Positions 12,277 through 23,283 are shown, counted from the stretch's first letter. The stretch: 64,000 nt of DNA from Dama dama (GCF_033118175.1 NC_083704.1:53036501-53100500); one strand, 5' to 3'. Notes: generated from the letters alone by a model not told the origin. Translations and numbers: made by a program.

Positions 12277-12795
12277 GCATTTCCACTCTCTACCTACTTG
12301 TGGGCGGTTGAGCTTGCTGGAGTTGGGGTACAACTCTGGGTACCCAGAGGCTGGGTATCCTGCCTCTGCGACCTCCCCTGTGTGAGCCTCCTTGCACCAC
12401 CAGAGTCCCCATGAGGTCACCCAGAGACCTGGGCCCAGCCAGGCCTTTCTCATGACCCCACCTGCCCTCTGTTCCAAGCTCTCTCAGGCCTGCAGTTCCC
12501 CTCAAGAAGTGGGGAGGTCCACTGGGCTTGTCCGTGTAGACAAGTTGAACATTTCAAGCCCTGCTCACGGCTGGCTGACCTGGGACTGATGTGCAGCAGG
12601 CCTGGTCCCAGCACAAAGGCTGTACCGTCTGCCCTCACGCCAGTGCAGTGCTCACCTCCTCGGCCCTGCACCACCCCAGGTTCCCCAGTGAGGTGAGCAA
12701 AGCAGGGCCTTGTCTGTCCATCTTACAGATGAGGAAACCTAGGCCTAGGAAGGGAATGCCTTACCTAAGGGTCTGGCTCCAACCCCAACCAGTTA
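12277..12795 (-). repeat. Perfect inverted repeat, right arm (519 bp)
   Basis: Exact reverse complement of 10662-11180. It lies between a TG-rich stretch (TTTCTGCACGAGGGT side) and a reverse-oriented CHR SINE that starts within a few bases of its end. There is no poly(A) tail or obvious target-site duplication, so it is not a typical retroposon. Confidence 0.95.
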
Positions 12796-12797
12796 TT

Positions 12798-12967
12798 GTA
12801 TTTGTGTATTTTTTTAAAATTATTTTGTTTTTGGTCATGTCAGGTCTCAGTTGTGGCACGTGGGCTGTGTAGTTGTGGCTCACAGGCTTAGTTGCTCCGA
12901 GGCATGTGGAATCTTAGTTCCCCCACCAGGGATCCAATCCTTGTCCCTGCACTGGATCACCAGGGAT
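12798..12967 (-). mobile_element. CHR-type tRNA-derived SINE
   Basis: Reverse-oriented SINE. A T-rich tail (TATTTTTTTAAAATTATTTT region) leads into the TTTTTGGTCATGTCAGG segment, with GTTGTGGC repeats and the tRNA-like end CACCAGGGAT. It directly abuts the right arm of the inverted repeat. Confidence 0.8.
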
Positions 12968-13110
12968 TTGTGTTCTGTGTCTTTCTGCACACACACATCT
13001 GTGCCTATGAGCATGTATGTGTGAACACATAGATCTGTGTGTTTGGGCCTGTATTATGTGTCCTTAAGAATGTGTGTGTGTGTCTGTACGTGCACACACA
13101 CAGATGTGTA
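12968..13110. repeat. Degenerate TG/CA-rich tract
   Basis: Imperfect TG/CA dinucleotide-rich sequence with short pure runs (for example 13071-13084). The tract appears to start before the right inverted-repeat arm and resume after it. Confidence 0.6.
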
Positions 13111-15012
13111 CAGCCAGGAGTTCTATCCAGGACAGGAGAGTTGCCAGGCCTTTCACAGTCCACTCCTGGCCTGGCTTAGACACTACCTGTTCTGACTGCA
13201 ACCCAGGCAGGCACCTCACCAAGGTATGTGGGAGAAGCCATCCCAAGGTTCAGGGGCAAGCAGAGAGACTCCTAGTCTGGGTCTTAGGCAGGGCTCTGGA
13301 TGGCACATCTCCTCCAGCCTGTGGAGTGGTCCTGGGTAGAGACCAGCTTTGTCACCAGAGCAGGGACCCTGGACTGGAGTGCCCCACCCCTGCCTCTGCT
13401 CAGCTCTCACAGTGGGAAAAATCTGCCTTTGTGGAAGCAAGCAGGAGCTCACCCCAAATCTGTGCGAGGATGTGAGGGCAAGGAATGGACAACCCTCCCC
13501 CGCTCCTGCCCAAGACATTGAAAACATGGTCGCTCATCTCTAAGAAATCCAGGGGCACCAGTGGGGAAAGAAAAATTTGCTTCCAAGATGCTTATTCTTG
13601 GTGACACAGTTCCTGGGTCACCATGACACATGGACATGGGGTGGGGGGCGGCTGGGCTGGTGCACACCAGTTCCATTCAGTTCACATCAGAGCTCCCGCT
13701 GTCACAACCAAGCTTTGCCCCCTGGGAAGGCTCTTCCTCCACCTTGTGGTTCTGGGGCTGAATGTGTGCAGACAGGGCGGATGACTCCAAATGTGTCTGT
13801 TGAGTTCAGGCCTGGCAACTAAGGGATGAGGGATGAGACAGAGGTGGCAGGAGGAGGAGTGGACTTGGAGAAGGGAGGCAGGCCACTGGACATACAAACG
13901 GAGGGTTTGGGGTTGGGAGGGGGTGGGTGCTGTAACTATGACTGTGATAGAGTCCAGAGCAAAGACGGGGGCAGGGTCCTGGGATCACCTAGCCTAGAGA
14001 ATCTAGAAGCTGGGATATTTTTCCAGAAGATGGACAAAGGGTGAGTGCAAAAAATGTCCAGCCTGAGGAAAGTGTGTGCAAGGGCCTGAGGCATGTGGGA
14101 GAGGGGTCTGTTCTGCAGACAACTCCATACCCCACCCACCGCCAGGGACCCACCCTGCCCTTCAGGGAGACCCTAGTGAGTGGGGCATCTCTTCCAGGGG
14201 CTGCAGGTGAGGAAGGATCTGAACCTGGAAGGGCGGGAAAGGCCACATTCCTGAAGAGGAGGAATGCCTTTGATCCCAAGGCCTGACCCAGGCCACCCAG
14301 TCCCCTCTTCCAGGATCCCTGAGAGGCTCACAGTTGCAGAGCAAGGCCCTGGGCAGGGGCAGCTCTGATGTCTGCTGTCTGACCCTAAGCAAGTTCCTGT
14401 CAGGCTCTGAGCTGTGTATGTACATCAGAGGGTTCTGTGTCCACCGCCCCTTCCCCCAACACCCAGGGGCAGCCCTGCTGGGATCACTTTATGCATTGTG
14501 TCCAGCTGGTCAAGGCTGGAGGCAGGGCTTTCACTCAGGAACCAGGGCTTTGGGCTCCTCTCCAGCCAGGGTGACGGGGGCCCAGGACCATGCTGCATGT
14601 CGGATGGTCAGGCTAATTTTCTTCCACTCCTTTGCTTCCACTGTCACCGCCGCCCGCCCCCCCCCCCCCCGCCCCCCACAGATGCTGTCCCTTGTCCTCT
14701 ACTACAGGAGGATGCCCCCACCCCCAGGGTCTTAGCAGTTCCACGCATCCTCACAGGCCTCTCCTCCAGGGTGGCTGTCCCTGAGAGGAGTCCAGAGTGG
14801 GAGGGAGAATAGGGAGCCATCACAAGCTAATTGTGGGAAGGTGGGGCTCTTTCCCTCTCCTGGGAGGGGCACAGAGAGTCCCCTCTCCATTGGGCCCCCA
14901 CTAATGAGAACACTGCTGTAGTCCACACTCCCAACAGGCCCCCAACAAGCCCACCAAGGAATGACTCATTGGCGAGGAGGTCCTCTCCCATGTGTCTGCT
15001 CAGACCTCTCTT
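13111..15012. other. Unique GC-rich intergenic DNA with poly-C tract
   Basis: No gene is supported. A C-rich homopolymeric tract (about 14650-14682, G-rich on the reverse strand) is the main anomaly and a typical site of sequencing error and G-quadruplex potential. Confidence 0.55.
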
Positions 15013-15115
15013 TTTTATTACTTGGCTGCACAGCCCAGCATGTGGGATCTTAGTTCCCTGACAAAGGGGTGGCACCTGTGGCCCCTTCATTGGAAGCGCA
15101 GAGGAGTCAATCCCA
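15013..15115 (-). mobile_element. Degraded CHR-type SINE fragment
   Basis: TTTTTTATTACTTGGCTGCA and GTGGGATCTTAGTTCCCTGA resemble the reverse-oriented CHR-type SINE seen elsewhere in the window, but the head is eroded. Limits are approximate. Confidence 0.5.
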
Positions 15116-15749
15116 GGACTCTCGTTTGAGTGCTGTCTCCATCCCTGCCGACCAGCACCTGGACTACCACCTCCTCAGGCTGACAGACTTGAGATGGACT
15201 GTTTGGGCACTGTCGGGCCCAGCACCCTCCCACATGGGGAGACCTGAGGCCCAGAGAGGTGAGAACTATCACAACGTATCAGCGAGTAGCAGAGTAGAGT
15301 GTGCATCTGAGCCCCTCAGGCTCTGCGAGCCCTTTCCACGCGTTCCAGATCCCCAGGCAAGAAGGCACTGCCCAGCAACCCTAGGACAAGTCTGCGTGAG
15401 AGGCCAGGGACCTGCTTTTCCTATCACCTCTCTGGGCCTAGAATCTCGGGTGATAAGACCATCTATGACTGCAATACTCTGGTCTTTCCGGAAGTGTAAC
15501 CGTGGAAGAGATCCCTGCTCCTCTGTGACACAGCCCTGCAGTGGGGATGAAACCTTCAGGTAGACTCTCCTCCGCGAGGACAAAAGAGCGTTAATGGGGA
15601 GGTGGGTAGCTGGGAATGCTGCAGGGCCGCTCCTCTACGTGGTCGGAAAGCTCAAATCCTGCTGGTTCCAGAGGCACGAACTCTGGCAAATCTCAGGCAC
15701 TACCGCCGTTCATCTCTGACCCTAACTCTCTCCTGGATGTAGAGGCAGG
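15116..15749. other. Unique sequence just upstream of the CpG island
   Basis: No gene is recognised. A short MIR-like patch (GAGGCCCAGAGAGGTGAGAA, about 15245-15264) is present. CpG density starts to rise from about 15.58 kb. Confidence 0.5.
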
Positions 15750-17700
15750 GTCGTGGGGAGCCGCCCAGCCTCGGGCAGAGTGGGAGGGGGTAACCCCAAG
15801 GAGGTGGCCGCACTCCGCCGGGCAGGGAACCGACCGCACGGGCTGCAGCATCAGTCAGGAACTCCCTCCCAGGCGCAGACAGCCCTGACTCCGTAGGGAA
15901 AGCGCGGCAGGCCCCGCGCACGCGCGCCGCTCTAGTGGAGCCGCTTTGTTCCAGGGCTACCTGCGGCTCCATTCACCTCCTCCGCCGAGCCAGCCGGCCT
16001 GCCACCCGCAGCCAGTGCCGCTGAGGCCCCGCCCAGCCCGCGCTGGGTGGAACTTTTGGCGGGCCCCGCCTTCCCTCTGCCCCGCTCCTTAGGCTGCGAT
16101 TGGCGCTCTGCGTGGTGCGTCCCGCCTGTCATTAAAGTTGATTCGTGAGTTAGGAAAGGTGGGAGGAGGAGAGCAGATTACAGAGGGGGCCCCCTCCTTC
16201 CCACCCCGGGCCTGTGGAAAAGTCACGTGGCGCTTCACTCCGCGCCTGTCACCACTCCGCTTGTAAAGCTTTCTTAAAGGTCCCGCTGTCTCTTCCCAGG
16301 GCCGGTCCTTTTGGGGATTTCTACAACCTAGCCCGCGGAGGGTGGCACGGCCCTGGGCCTTCCTACGAACTTCGCAGCTGCCTAGTTCTGCTTTCTCCCT
16401 CGGGCCTGCTAGAGTGAGATGACCCCTCAGGTCACCAGACGCAGAGCCCTCTTTGGGACTGTGCAGCCGCCTGAAACGGTGACCGCCTAGGCGCCCTGGG
16501 AATGGCACGGAGAGGGTGTTCAGTTCCCGTTTGCTGAACTCGCTGGGAGTTGTTCATAAATTAGTGGAGTCGACAGGACTTCGGCTCAGCTAGATCGCCC
16601 CTTTTCTCTGCTCCATCCCCGGGAGATTGCGGGAACGTAGGGGGAGAGGATCTCTGGAGCGGGAACCCCCGACGACAGACAGCTCTTGAGACTGGCACAG
16701 AACTGGGAGCTCCGGGATAGGGACCCAGGAGTGTCTTGGTCGGGCCCCTGGGAGACTTGTAGTGGGTTCTGGCGGCAGCGCTGAGGCCGAGCGAAGGCCA
16801 GGGGGCTGGTCTCCGGGCTTAGGGGACCGTTCGCGTGCTCGCATACCCCGTGGGGAGGGGCGGCGGAGCCGCGGCGCCTTTAAGCTCGGGAGCCGCGGCG
16901 CGGCCCCGCCCCCTCGAGGACGCCTAGGCGCGCGGCCGCCTGAGACGCTGTTTAATTGGGGCTGTCAGGCCGCGGCGCGCGCGGAGGGCCGGGCGGGACG
17001 GAGGCCGGGAGGCCCGGGCGGCGGGCGTGCAGCTCGGCGGGAGGCGGGCGCCCGGAGACGCGGCCGGGGCGCCGTCCCAGGGCAGGGCTGCCCGGCCCCG
17101 GCCCCGGGCCGCCCGCGCTCCCCATGAAAAACCAGCTCCGCGGCCCCCCAGCGCGGGCGCACATGTCGGCCTCGGGGGCGTCGGCGGCTGGGGACACCGG
17201 GGCGGGGTCGGAGCCCGGTGCGGGGTCTGGATCTGGCGCCGGCACCGGGGCAGGCGCGGCGGCGGGCGCAGGGGCCATGCCCTGCAAGAGCGCCGAGTGG
17301 CTGCAGGAGGAGCTGGAGGCGCGCGGCGGCGCGTCCCTGCTGCTGCTCGACTGCCGGCCGCACGAGCTCTTCGAGTCGTCACACATCGAGACGGCCATCA
17401 ACCTGGCCATCCCGGGCCTCATGCTGCGCCGCCTCCGCAAAGGCAACCTGCCCATCCGCTCCATCATCCCCAACCACGCCGACAAGGAGCGTTTCGCTAC
17501 GCGCTGCAAGGCGGCCACCGTGCTGCTCTACGACGAGGCCACGGCCGAATGGCAGCCAGAGCCCGGCGCTCCCGCCTCGGTGCTTGGCCTTCTCCTGCAA
17601 AAGCTGCGCGACGACGGCTGCCAGGCCTACTACCTCCAAGGTAAGGGCGGCAGCAAGACCCAGTCTGGAATTGGGGCTCTCCCGTGGCTCCCGGATGCCC
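15750..17700 (+). promoter_or_regulatory. DUSP7: DUSP7 CpG-island promoter and 5' region
   Basis: CpG-dense sequence with two peaks (about 15.88-16.10 kb and 16.76-17.66 kb) covers the upstream region and all of coding exon 1. It holds GC boxes (GGCCCCGCCC types near 16.03, 16.07 and 16.90 kb), an E2F-like TTTTGGCGGG (about 16053-16062), an inverted CCAAT box (GATTGG, 16098-16103) and an E-box CACGTG (16224-16229). No strong TATA box is positioned before the start codon, which fits a CpG-island promoter with dispersed initiation. The exact transcription start cannot be set from sequence. Confidence 0.75.
17124..17640 (+). CDS. DUSP7: DUSP7 coding exon 1
   Basis: Encodes residues 1-172 plus the first base of codon 173: the low-complexity N-terminus and the CH2/rhodanese domain with the ERK-docking motif. 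The start is placed at the ATG of MKNQLRG by family similarity. An in-frame TAA at 16953-16955 limits any upstream extension. The ATG context (CTCCCCATGA) is weak. Further in-frame ATGs lie at codons 14 and 52, the latter with G at -3. The donor is GTAAGG at 17641. Reading through the donor gives a stop at 17853-17855. Confidence 0.96.
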
Positions 17701-20700
17701 CCGACGGAGGCGGCTTTCTCTCCCCGTGCCCGGCCTGTCCAGCCGGCGCCACGTCTCCCCCGCCTGCATCCTCCCCTCCAGGGCTCCAGCCCAAGCTGTG
17801 CGGGTGTAGGCTGGTACAGTGGCCCCCTCTACACCCCTTTCCGGGCATGATCTGAGTGGGCTGAACAAACTTTTCCGCACTTGGGCTTTATTTTTTCCCC
17901 ATTGTTGGGGCCATGGTAGATCCCAGGTTTCCCTGGAGCCCAGCAAAGGAGGGAGGGTCCCCTCCTGGGCACCAGTTCAGCTCCTCCAGTCTGGAATGGG
18001 TGTCCCTGGAAGGCCAGGGTTAGGACAGGAGCCTTTAATCACCACCGTCGCCCCTGCCAGGGCAGAGGGAGAGTTTGGGTTGGGGGACCCCGGGCATCCC
18101 CCTGTGGGGTTTGTCATTGGGGAATCACCGCCTCTTGGAAGCGCTTGGGGCAGGGCTGTAAGGAGTGTCCTTGCCCCAGCTCTGGTTTTCCAAGACCCCC
18201 AAGTCCCTTAGCCAGCCACTCCAGAGGTGGTGGAAGGGGGAGGCAGCCCTGGGAGGCGAGTGACTGCAGCCGGTGTTTCCAATTAACATTCCAAAATGGC
18301 CTCTTGCTGGCAGCGGGGCGGGCAGACGGGAGGGGAGGGGAGGCCTGCGGCACCCTCGGGCGCAGGGCCCATGCTTAGCTGCAGCGCGCTCCCCATTTCT
18401 TGTCCCTGTAAAGCCCCCAGCATCCTCCCCTTCTGTGGGTCCAAGGCCAGAGTGGGGGTACGTTGAGTTCTAAGGTGGGTTATGGAGAAGAGGAGCCAGG
18501 ACCCCTTTTATGAACTTGCTCCTGCTGGGGGACAGAACCAGCCGATACCTTCACTACCCTTCCTGGCAGTGGTGGGGAGTGGGGGCAAGCACCGGATTCC
18601 CAGTTGAGGGCCCAGGCCCTCTGCTTCGAGCTGACCCAGATGCAGCTCTGGCCTGTGATCTCTTCTGTAAGAGGGTTTGCAAACCCAGAGGTATTGGCCT
18701 GAGATGGGGTTGTTTGCTTTCCTTTACTGCTTAGCAATTACTGAGCACCCATGGGTGCCTGGTACAGGGGAGCTGTGGAAGAGACATGGGCTGGACTCTG
18801 TCCTCACGTGCCCTAAAGTCAATGGTGTGGCTGGGGCCCTGAAGCCCTGTGGGTTAGGGTATGGTGCTCAGGCATGTTCCTTTACCACCTGGGGTCTCAG
18901 TTTTCCCCATCTGTAGAGTGGGCCACAGGACAGATGAGGAGAAAGCAGGAGAGAGGGTACACATGTAAATACTTAGCACTGCCTGTGTTGTCCATTGGTG
19001 GTGGTGTGGTCCTTGCTGTGAGGAGCCCTGTTTGGGGACGCCGGGCCAGTGGTACTGTCAGCCTCACACGGGCCCTGTCCACCCCCCGGGGCCACAGGTG
19101 GTTTCAACAAGTTCCAGACAGAGTACTCGGAGCACTGCGAGACCAACGTGGACAGCTCGTCCTCGCCGAGCGGCTCGCCCCCCGCCTCGGTGCTGGGCCT
19201 GGGGGGTCTGCGCATCAGCTCTGACTGCTCGGATGGGGAGTCCGACCGGGAGCTGCCCAGCAGTGCCACTGAGTCAGACGGCAGCCCCGTGCCGTCCAGC
19301 CAGCCGGCCTTCCCTGTTCAGATCTTGCCCTACCTCTACCTCGGCTGCGCCAAGGACTCCACCAACCTGGATGTGCTCGGCAAGTACGGCATCAAGTATA
19401 TCCTCAACGTCACGCCCAACCTGCCCAACGCCTTTGAACACGGGGGCGAGTTCACCTACAAACAGATCCCCATCTCTGACCACTGGAGCCAGAACCTCTC
19501 CCAGTTCTTCCCCGAGGCCATCAGCTTCATTGGTAAGAGCTCCTGTGCCGGGGCAGGGGGCAGGCGTGCGTGCCGGGATGTGTGGGGCTCGGGGTGTCAC
19601 CCGCGCCTGGCTTGGGCACCTGTGGGCCTGTCAGGGCTTGTATGGAGCCCTGCATGTGCCAGCCTGTGCCAATGGGTGTACCGGGGCCCACTGTGCGTCA
19701 CCACTGTGAGGCCCTCAGGGCCGAGCAGTCCCCTGATCCCTGGACTCTCCACAGCTGCTGGAGCAGCGTGGACTCTGCTGTCCAGACACCTGGGGTTTTC
19801 TGGCTGTGCTGTTTGGGGCTCAGCACGCTCAAACGTCCCAGCTCTCAGACCCCCCACGGGTCTCACTGGCCCTGCGTCACACCTCAGCACATGTTTCTTG
19901 AGGACAGGCTGTCACAGGGCCTCTTTGGGCTCAGGGGGCTGAAGGGTAGTCTGGAGCCAGAGGCCTACCCCAACCTGGCAGCTCTTGGGACGTGCTGACC
20001 CAAAGAGCCTCGGGGTGGCCTCGGCTGTTCCCGGCAGCCTGTGGGGCCGGCTTGGTATCCAGGCGGTGAGGGGAGGCAGGGGAAGGGCTCCCCCAGAGCA
20101 GTGTGCTCTGCCATCTGGCTCCGCGCCCTCTGAGCCCCTGCATCCGCAGCCTCGGCTGACTCGGGCTCCTTATCTCTGACCTCCCTGCCCGCTTCCTCCT
20201 TGGCCAGCTGGAAGCTATCAGTCGGCAGGTCACCGTCCCTGGCTCAGCCATCCCCGGGATTCAGGAAGGGGATACGGGATGAGGGGGTGAATGTAAACCC
20301 TGGGCTCTGTGAGGCTGGTGACCAGGGTTCTGCCCAGCCTCCGGGCAGCGTTTTCCCACTGGCAGCTGTGTCCAGTGGAGGGCGTTTTGGTGTCAGCTGG
20401 GCCGGGCTCGCTTTAATAACAGGAAGTGGGAGGCTTCCCCGCCTCATCCGCTTACTGGGAACCAAAACTAGGTGCCTGGCTGGGAGGAAGGAAGGAAGCT
20501 GGGGCGGGGGAGGGGTTGTGTCAGGGGCTATCCGGAGCTTCCCCACTCTGCCCCGAGGACGTGCCCAAGAGGGTATGGGTGCCACCTCAGCACTCATGGT
20601 CTCCCCAGTGAGGTGTGGGGTGAAGGGTGGGTGACCCAAGACTTTCCAGGGCTGAGCCTGATTTGTAGGTGCTTTTATCTCTCTTGGAGGCCCCTTTACA

Positions 20701-22395
20701 TTAGGGGAAGGGGACAGAACAGGATATAGAGGTGGGGGGAACTGTGCTCCCTGTTTGACAAGAGAAGGAAATGAGGCTCAAAGATCCCATAGGACTCGGG
20801 GTGAGGGGGTTGTGGGGGCAGAGAGGGGATGAAGCACCAGTCTCCCTAAGACCCAGCCCCACCCTTTAAAGAGCTAAAAATAAAGCCAGCAGGAAGTGGT
20901 TTTACTTGGGATCACCTGGGTTTGGGTTTGGGGACCAGGCTTCCCCATTATCTTGATGTATTACCACCACTGGAGGCTTTTCTCTACCAACCCCCTTATC
21001 CTGCCCCCAATTTCAAGGTCAGACAACGTGTTCCACGTGAATCTCTGGCATGTGTCTTTTTCCCTGCTGGTCTTGCCCCCAGTCGGTCCCCGAGTCTGGA
21101 TTAAGCACCTACTGCATGTTCAGCCCTGGGAATCCTCGAATGGGGTTGGGAAAAGGGAAGTCCTGCCAGGCCCGAGACTGTGTGCGCCCCCGAGGAGCAG
21201 TCTGCGAACCTCTGCTTCTCTTGCAGGAGTGGGCCTGGCTCCTGGGGCTCAGGCGGGAACCCCAAGGGCCCCAGGGCTGCCTCTGTCTCATTCATCTGTG
21301 TCCGCAGCACAGCCATGGCACAGGGATGCAGCCGCCCTCACATCCGGGGGTGAGAGAGCATAGGACTGAGCTGGTCAGCGGCTCAGCCAGCGTGTGAGCT
21401 CCAACCGCGTATCAGGAGCCTGGCCTCACGCTGGGGAGGGTTCGGGGGAGAGTTGATGGAACTTGAGTGGCCGTGCTGGGAGGTGTCACTGGCTGGGCCC
21501 AGTCCAGAGCTGAGCGCTGCCCTCTGGTTCCTGGTGGAAGGGCCTCCATGACACCCACGGCCCAAGGAGGCTCTCGGGGCGCCCCTGGAGCTGCCCCAGG
21601 AGGTGGGCTAGCAGGGGTGAGTGCTGCGTGTGAGGAGGAACCCTTGTGTGGCCCTGTCACTGCGTGTGTCTGCCCTGTCTCGTTTATAAGAGAACCTTGG
21701 TAGCCATGCTGCAGATGACCTGAGACGACGCAGGTGGCTCCTCGGCACGTCACGTGTAGCACACAGTTCCAGCGGCGGGAAGACTGGCTGCAGGCACAGG
21801 GCTCGCGGAGCCCTGGCCTGGCTCCAACCTCTAAGGGCCCTGTGAGTAAGCTCGTCCGTCCGACAGAGCAGAGACGGGTGCAGGCGTGGCCGCTGGAGCT
21901 GTGGCAGAGCCCCCCACAGGCATGCTCTTGGCCTCGACCCCCAGTTGCCATCCCACCCGCCTGGGACTTCACCAAGTCCCTCAGGAGAGTCGGGCGGCAC
22001 CAGTCCCTTGCCGGGTCCCGCCCTGTGCCCGACCCGCGGGAGCTCCCTGGCGGGGGCACCACCCTGACCCACGCCCATGTGTTGCAGACGAGGCCCGCTC
22101 CAAGAAGTGTGGGGTCCTGGTGCATTGCCTGGCAGGCATCAGCCGCTCGGTGACCGTCACAGTGGCCTACCTGATGCAGAAGATGAACCTGTCGCTCAAC
22201 GACGCCTACGACTTTGTCAAGAGGAAAAAGTCCAACATCTCACCCAACTTCAACTTCATGGGGCAGCTGCTGGACTTCGAGCGGACGCTGGGGCTGAGCA
22301 GCCCGTGTGACAACCACGCCCCCAGCGAGCAGCTCTACTTCTCCACACCTGCCAACCACAACCTGTTCCCACTCAACACGCTTGAGTCCACGTGA
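17124..22395 (+). CDS. DUSP7: DUSP7, dual-specificity phosphatase 7 (spliced, 3 coding exons)
   Basis: Cytosolic MAP kinase phosphatase that dephosphorylates the Thr and Tyr of the ERK1/2 activation loop, giving negative feedback on growth-factor signalling. Joining 17124-17640, 19098-19532 and 22088-22395 gives 1,260 nt, or 419 aa plus TGA, the family length. Order: Gly/Ala/Ser-rich N-terminus (1-51); rhodanese-like CH2 domain (about 52-172) with the kinase-interaction motif LRRLRKGNLPIRS (101-113); Ser-rich linker (about 190-245); DSP catalytic domain (about 245-390) with general-acid Asp300 and signature HCLAGISRS (330-338; Cys331 nucleophile, Arg337 phosphate-binding). All catalytic residues are intact. 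Both introns are phase 1 with GT/AG ends. Paralog DUSP6 shares the layout, but the long N-terminus and the C-terminus ending NTLEST identify DUSP7. Confidence 0.97.
17641..19097 (+). other. DUSP7: DUSP7 intron 1
   Basis: 1,457-bp phase-1 intron, donor GTAAGG and acceptor CCACAG. It is GC-rich with no recent transposon. A MIR-like patch (CAGTTTTCCCCATCTGTAGA, about 18898-18917) is present near the 3' end. Confidence 0.93.
18893..18935 (-). mobile_element. MIR-like fragment
   Basis: Short match to the MIR core (CAGTTTTCCCCATCTGTAGA). Ancient and diverged; limits uncertain. Confidence 0.4.
19098..19532 (+). CDS. DUSP7: DUSP7 coding exon 2
   Basis: Completes codon 173 (Gly) and encodes up to residue 317 plus one base of codon 318. 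It contains the Ser/Asp-rich linker (SSSSPSGSPP, DCSDGESDRELPSS) and the first half of the phosphatase domain (PYLYLGCAKD, KYILNVTPNLPN). It includes the general-acid loop IPISDHWSQ with Asp300. Acceptor CCACAG and donor GTAAGA. Confidence 0.96.
19533..22087 (+). other. DUSP7: DUSP7 intron 2
   Basis: 2,555-bp phase-1 intron, donor GTAAGA and acceptor TTGCAG. No recent transposon is seen. It contains ETS-type GGAA motifs (20421-20428, 20485-20498, 20891-20899), a MEF2-like CTAAAAATAA (20874-20883) and a MIR-like patch around 20760. Confidence 0.93.
20421..20899. promoter_or_regulatory. Candidate intronic ETS/MEF2 motif cluster
   Basis: AGGAAGTG at 20421 and again at 20891, (GGAA) repeats at 20485-20498, and CTAAAAATAA at 20874-20883. 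ERK-ETS feedback is established for the paralog DUSP6. Extending it to this intron is inference from motifs only. Confidence 0.25.
22088..22395 (+). CDS. DUSP7: DUSP7 coding exon 3
   Basis: Encodes residues 318-419, starting DEARSKK after the acceptor TTGCAG. It contains the active-site loop VHCLAGISRS (Cys331, Arg337), the VTVTVAYLMQKMNL helix, the SNISPNFNFMGQLLDFE segment typical of the DUSP6/7/9 group and the C-terminus NTLEST followed by TGA at 22393-22395. Confidence 0.97.
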
Positions 22396-22834
22396 GGCCG
22401 GGGGCACGGGGCGGCAGGCCAGCCCCGCCGGGAGGGCCCAGGCCTGCTGCCTCTGGCCTGAGGAACCCAGACATCACCTGTGCCCAGAGGTGAGCTCCCC
22501 TTGGCATCCCACAGCCAGGCCTCCGCCGGCAGGACTCTCCGGAGGGGCCCAAGGCGATCAGACACACAGCTCTGGGAGTCCCTCGGGGCCTCTCCTTGTC
22601 CCAGGACACTCCTTTCTGCTGATGGCTCAGCCAGTTTGGCTGTGTTTTTAAAAGACTCATCCACGGACCTGAGTTTACTTTTTACTTTTGGCAGGTAAAC
22701 CCAAGCTCCCTGGAGCAGAGAGAATGTTGAAGCTCTGCTTGATTGTTCTTTTTTTGTAATGAAAAGTGTTATTTTCAGGCTACATGCAACAGTGGATTGT
22801 ATAAACCAGTATTTCATCCCTTTCTTGATCCAGT

Positions 22835-22851
22835 GAGAGAGAGAGAGAGAG
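22835..22851 (+). repeat. (GA)n microsatellite in DUSP7 3' UTR
   Basis: About eight uninterrupted GA units in the sense strand of the 3' UTR. It is complementary to the (CT)n run about 430 nt downstream. Confidence 0.9.
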
Positions 22852-23283
22852 GTGTTACCAGTTTGTTTTTTCTTCCTATTTCAAAAGCAATTCTTGAGTT
22901 TTTGTTTCTGTTTTAATGGAAAAGACAAACCCCACGTTGATCTTGACCAAATGCATTTTGCACATGTGTGAAGCCTCCATTTCTGCAGTGGCCCTTAAAG
23001 GGGGTGGCTTGCTGCTCCCAGCAGGGGTCTCCCAGGCCTGCCTGCATCTCCCACCTAGGCCGAGCCCAACCTGGCGCTGCATTCGCCTGTGATGACCGTT
23101 GTGAGTGGTGGGCTGAACAGGTGACCTCTGCCTTCTCTGTCCACCCACTTGCCCTCTGGTGGTCCCTGCAGACCACCCCAGGCAGGAGAGGAGGCCACAG
23201 GGGACTGCCAAGCAGTAGCATTAATCCTCTGGGCTCAGCCCTGAGGAGGGCCCCAGGCCCTTTTTATATGTACCCACTACTTC

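Noticed and set aside
16956..17123. A 56-codon N-terminal extension of DUSP7 from a non-ATG codon
   Set aside because: There is no ATG in the stretch and the composition is that of GC-rich 5' UTR. The family start is at 17124. Kept only as an open question in the findings.
17641..17855. Exon 1 read-through as a genuine CH2-only isoform
   Set aside because: The donor is a strong GTAAGG, and the read-through codons show only GC-rich intronic composition. There is no evidence of retention in the sequence.
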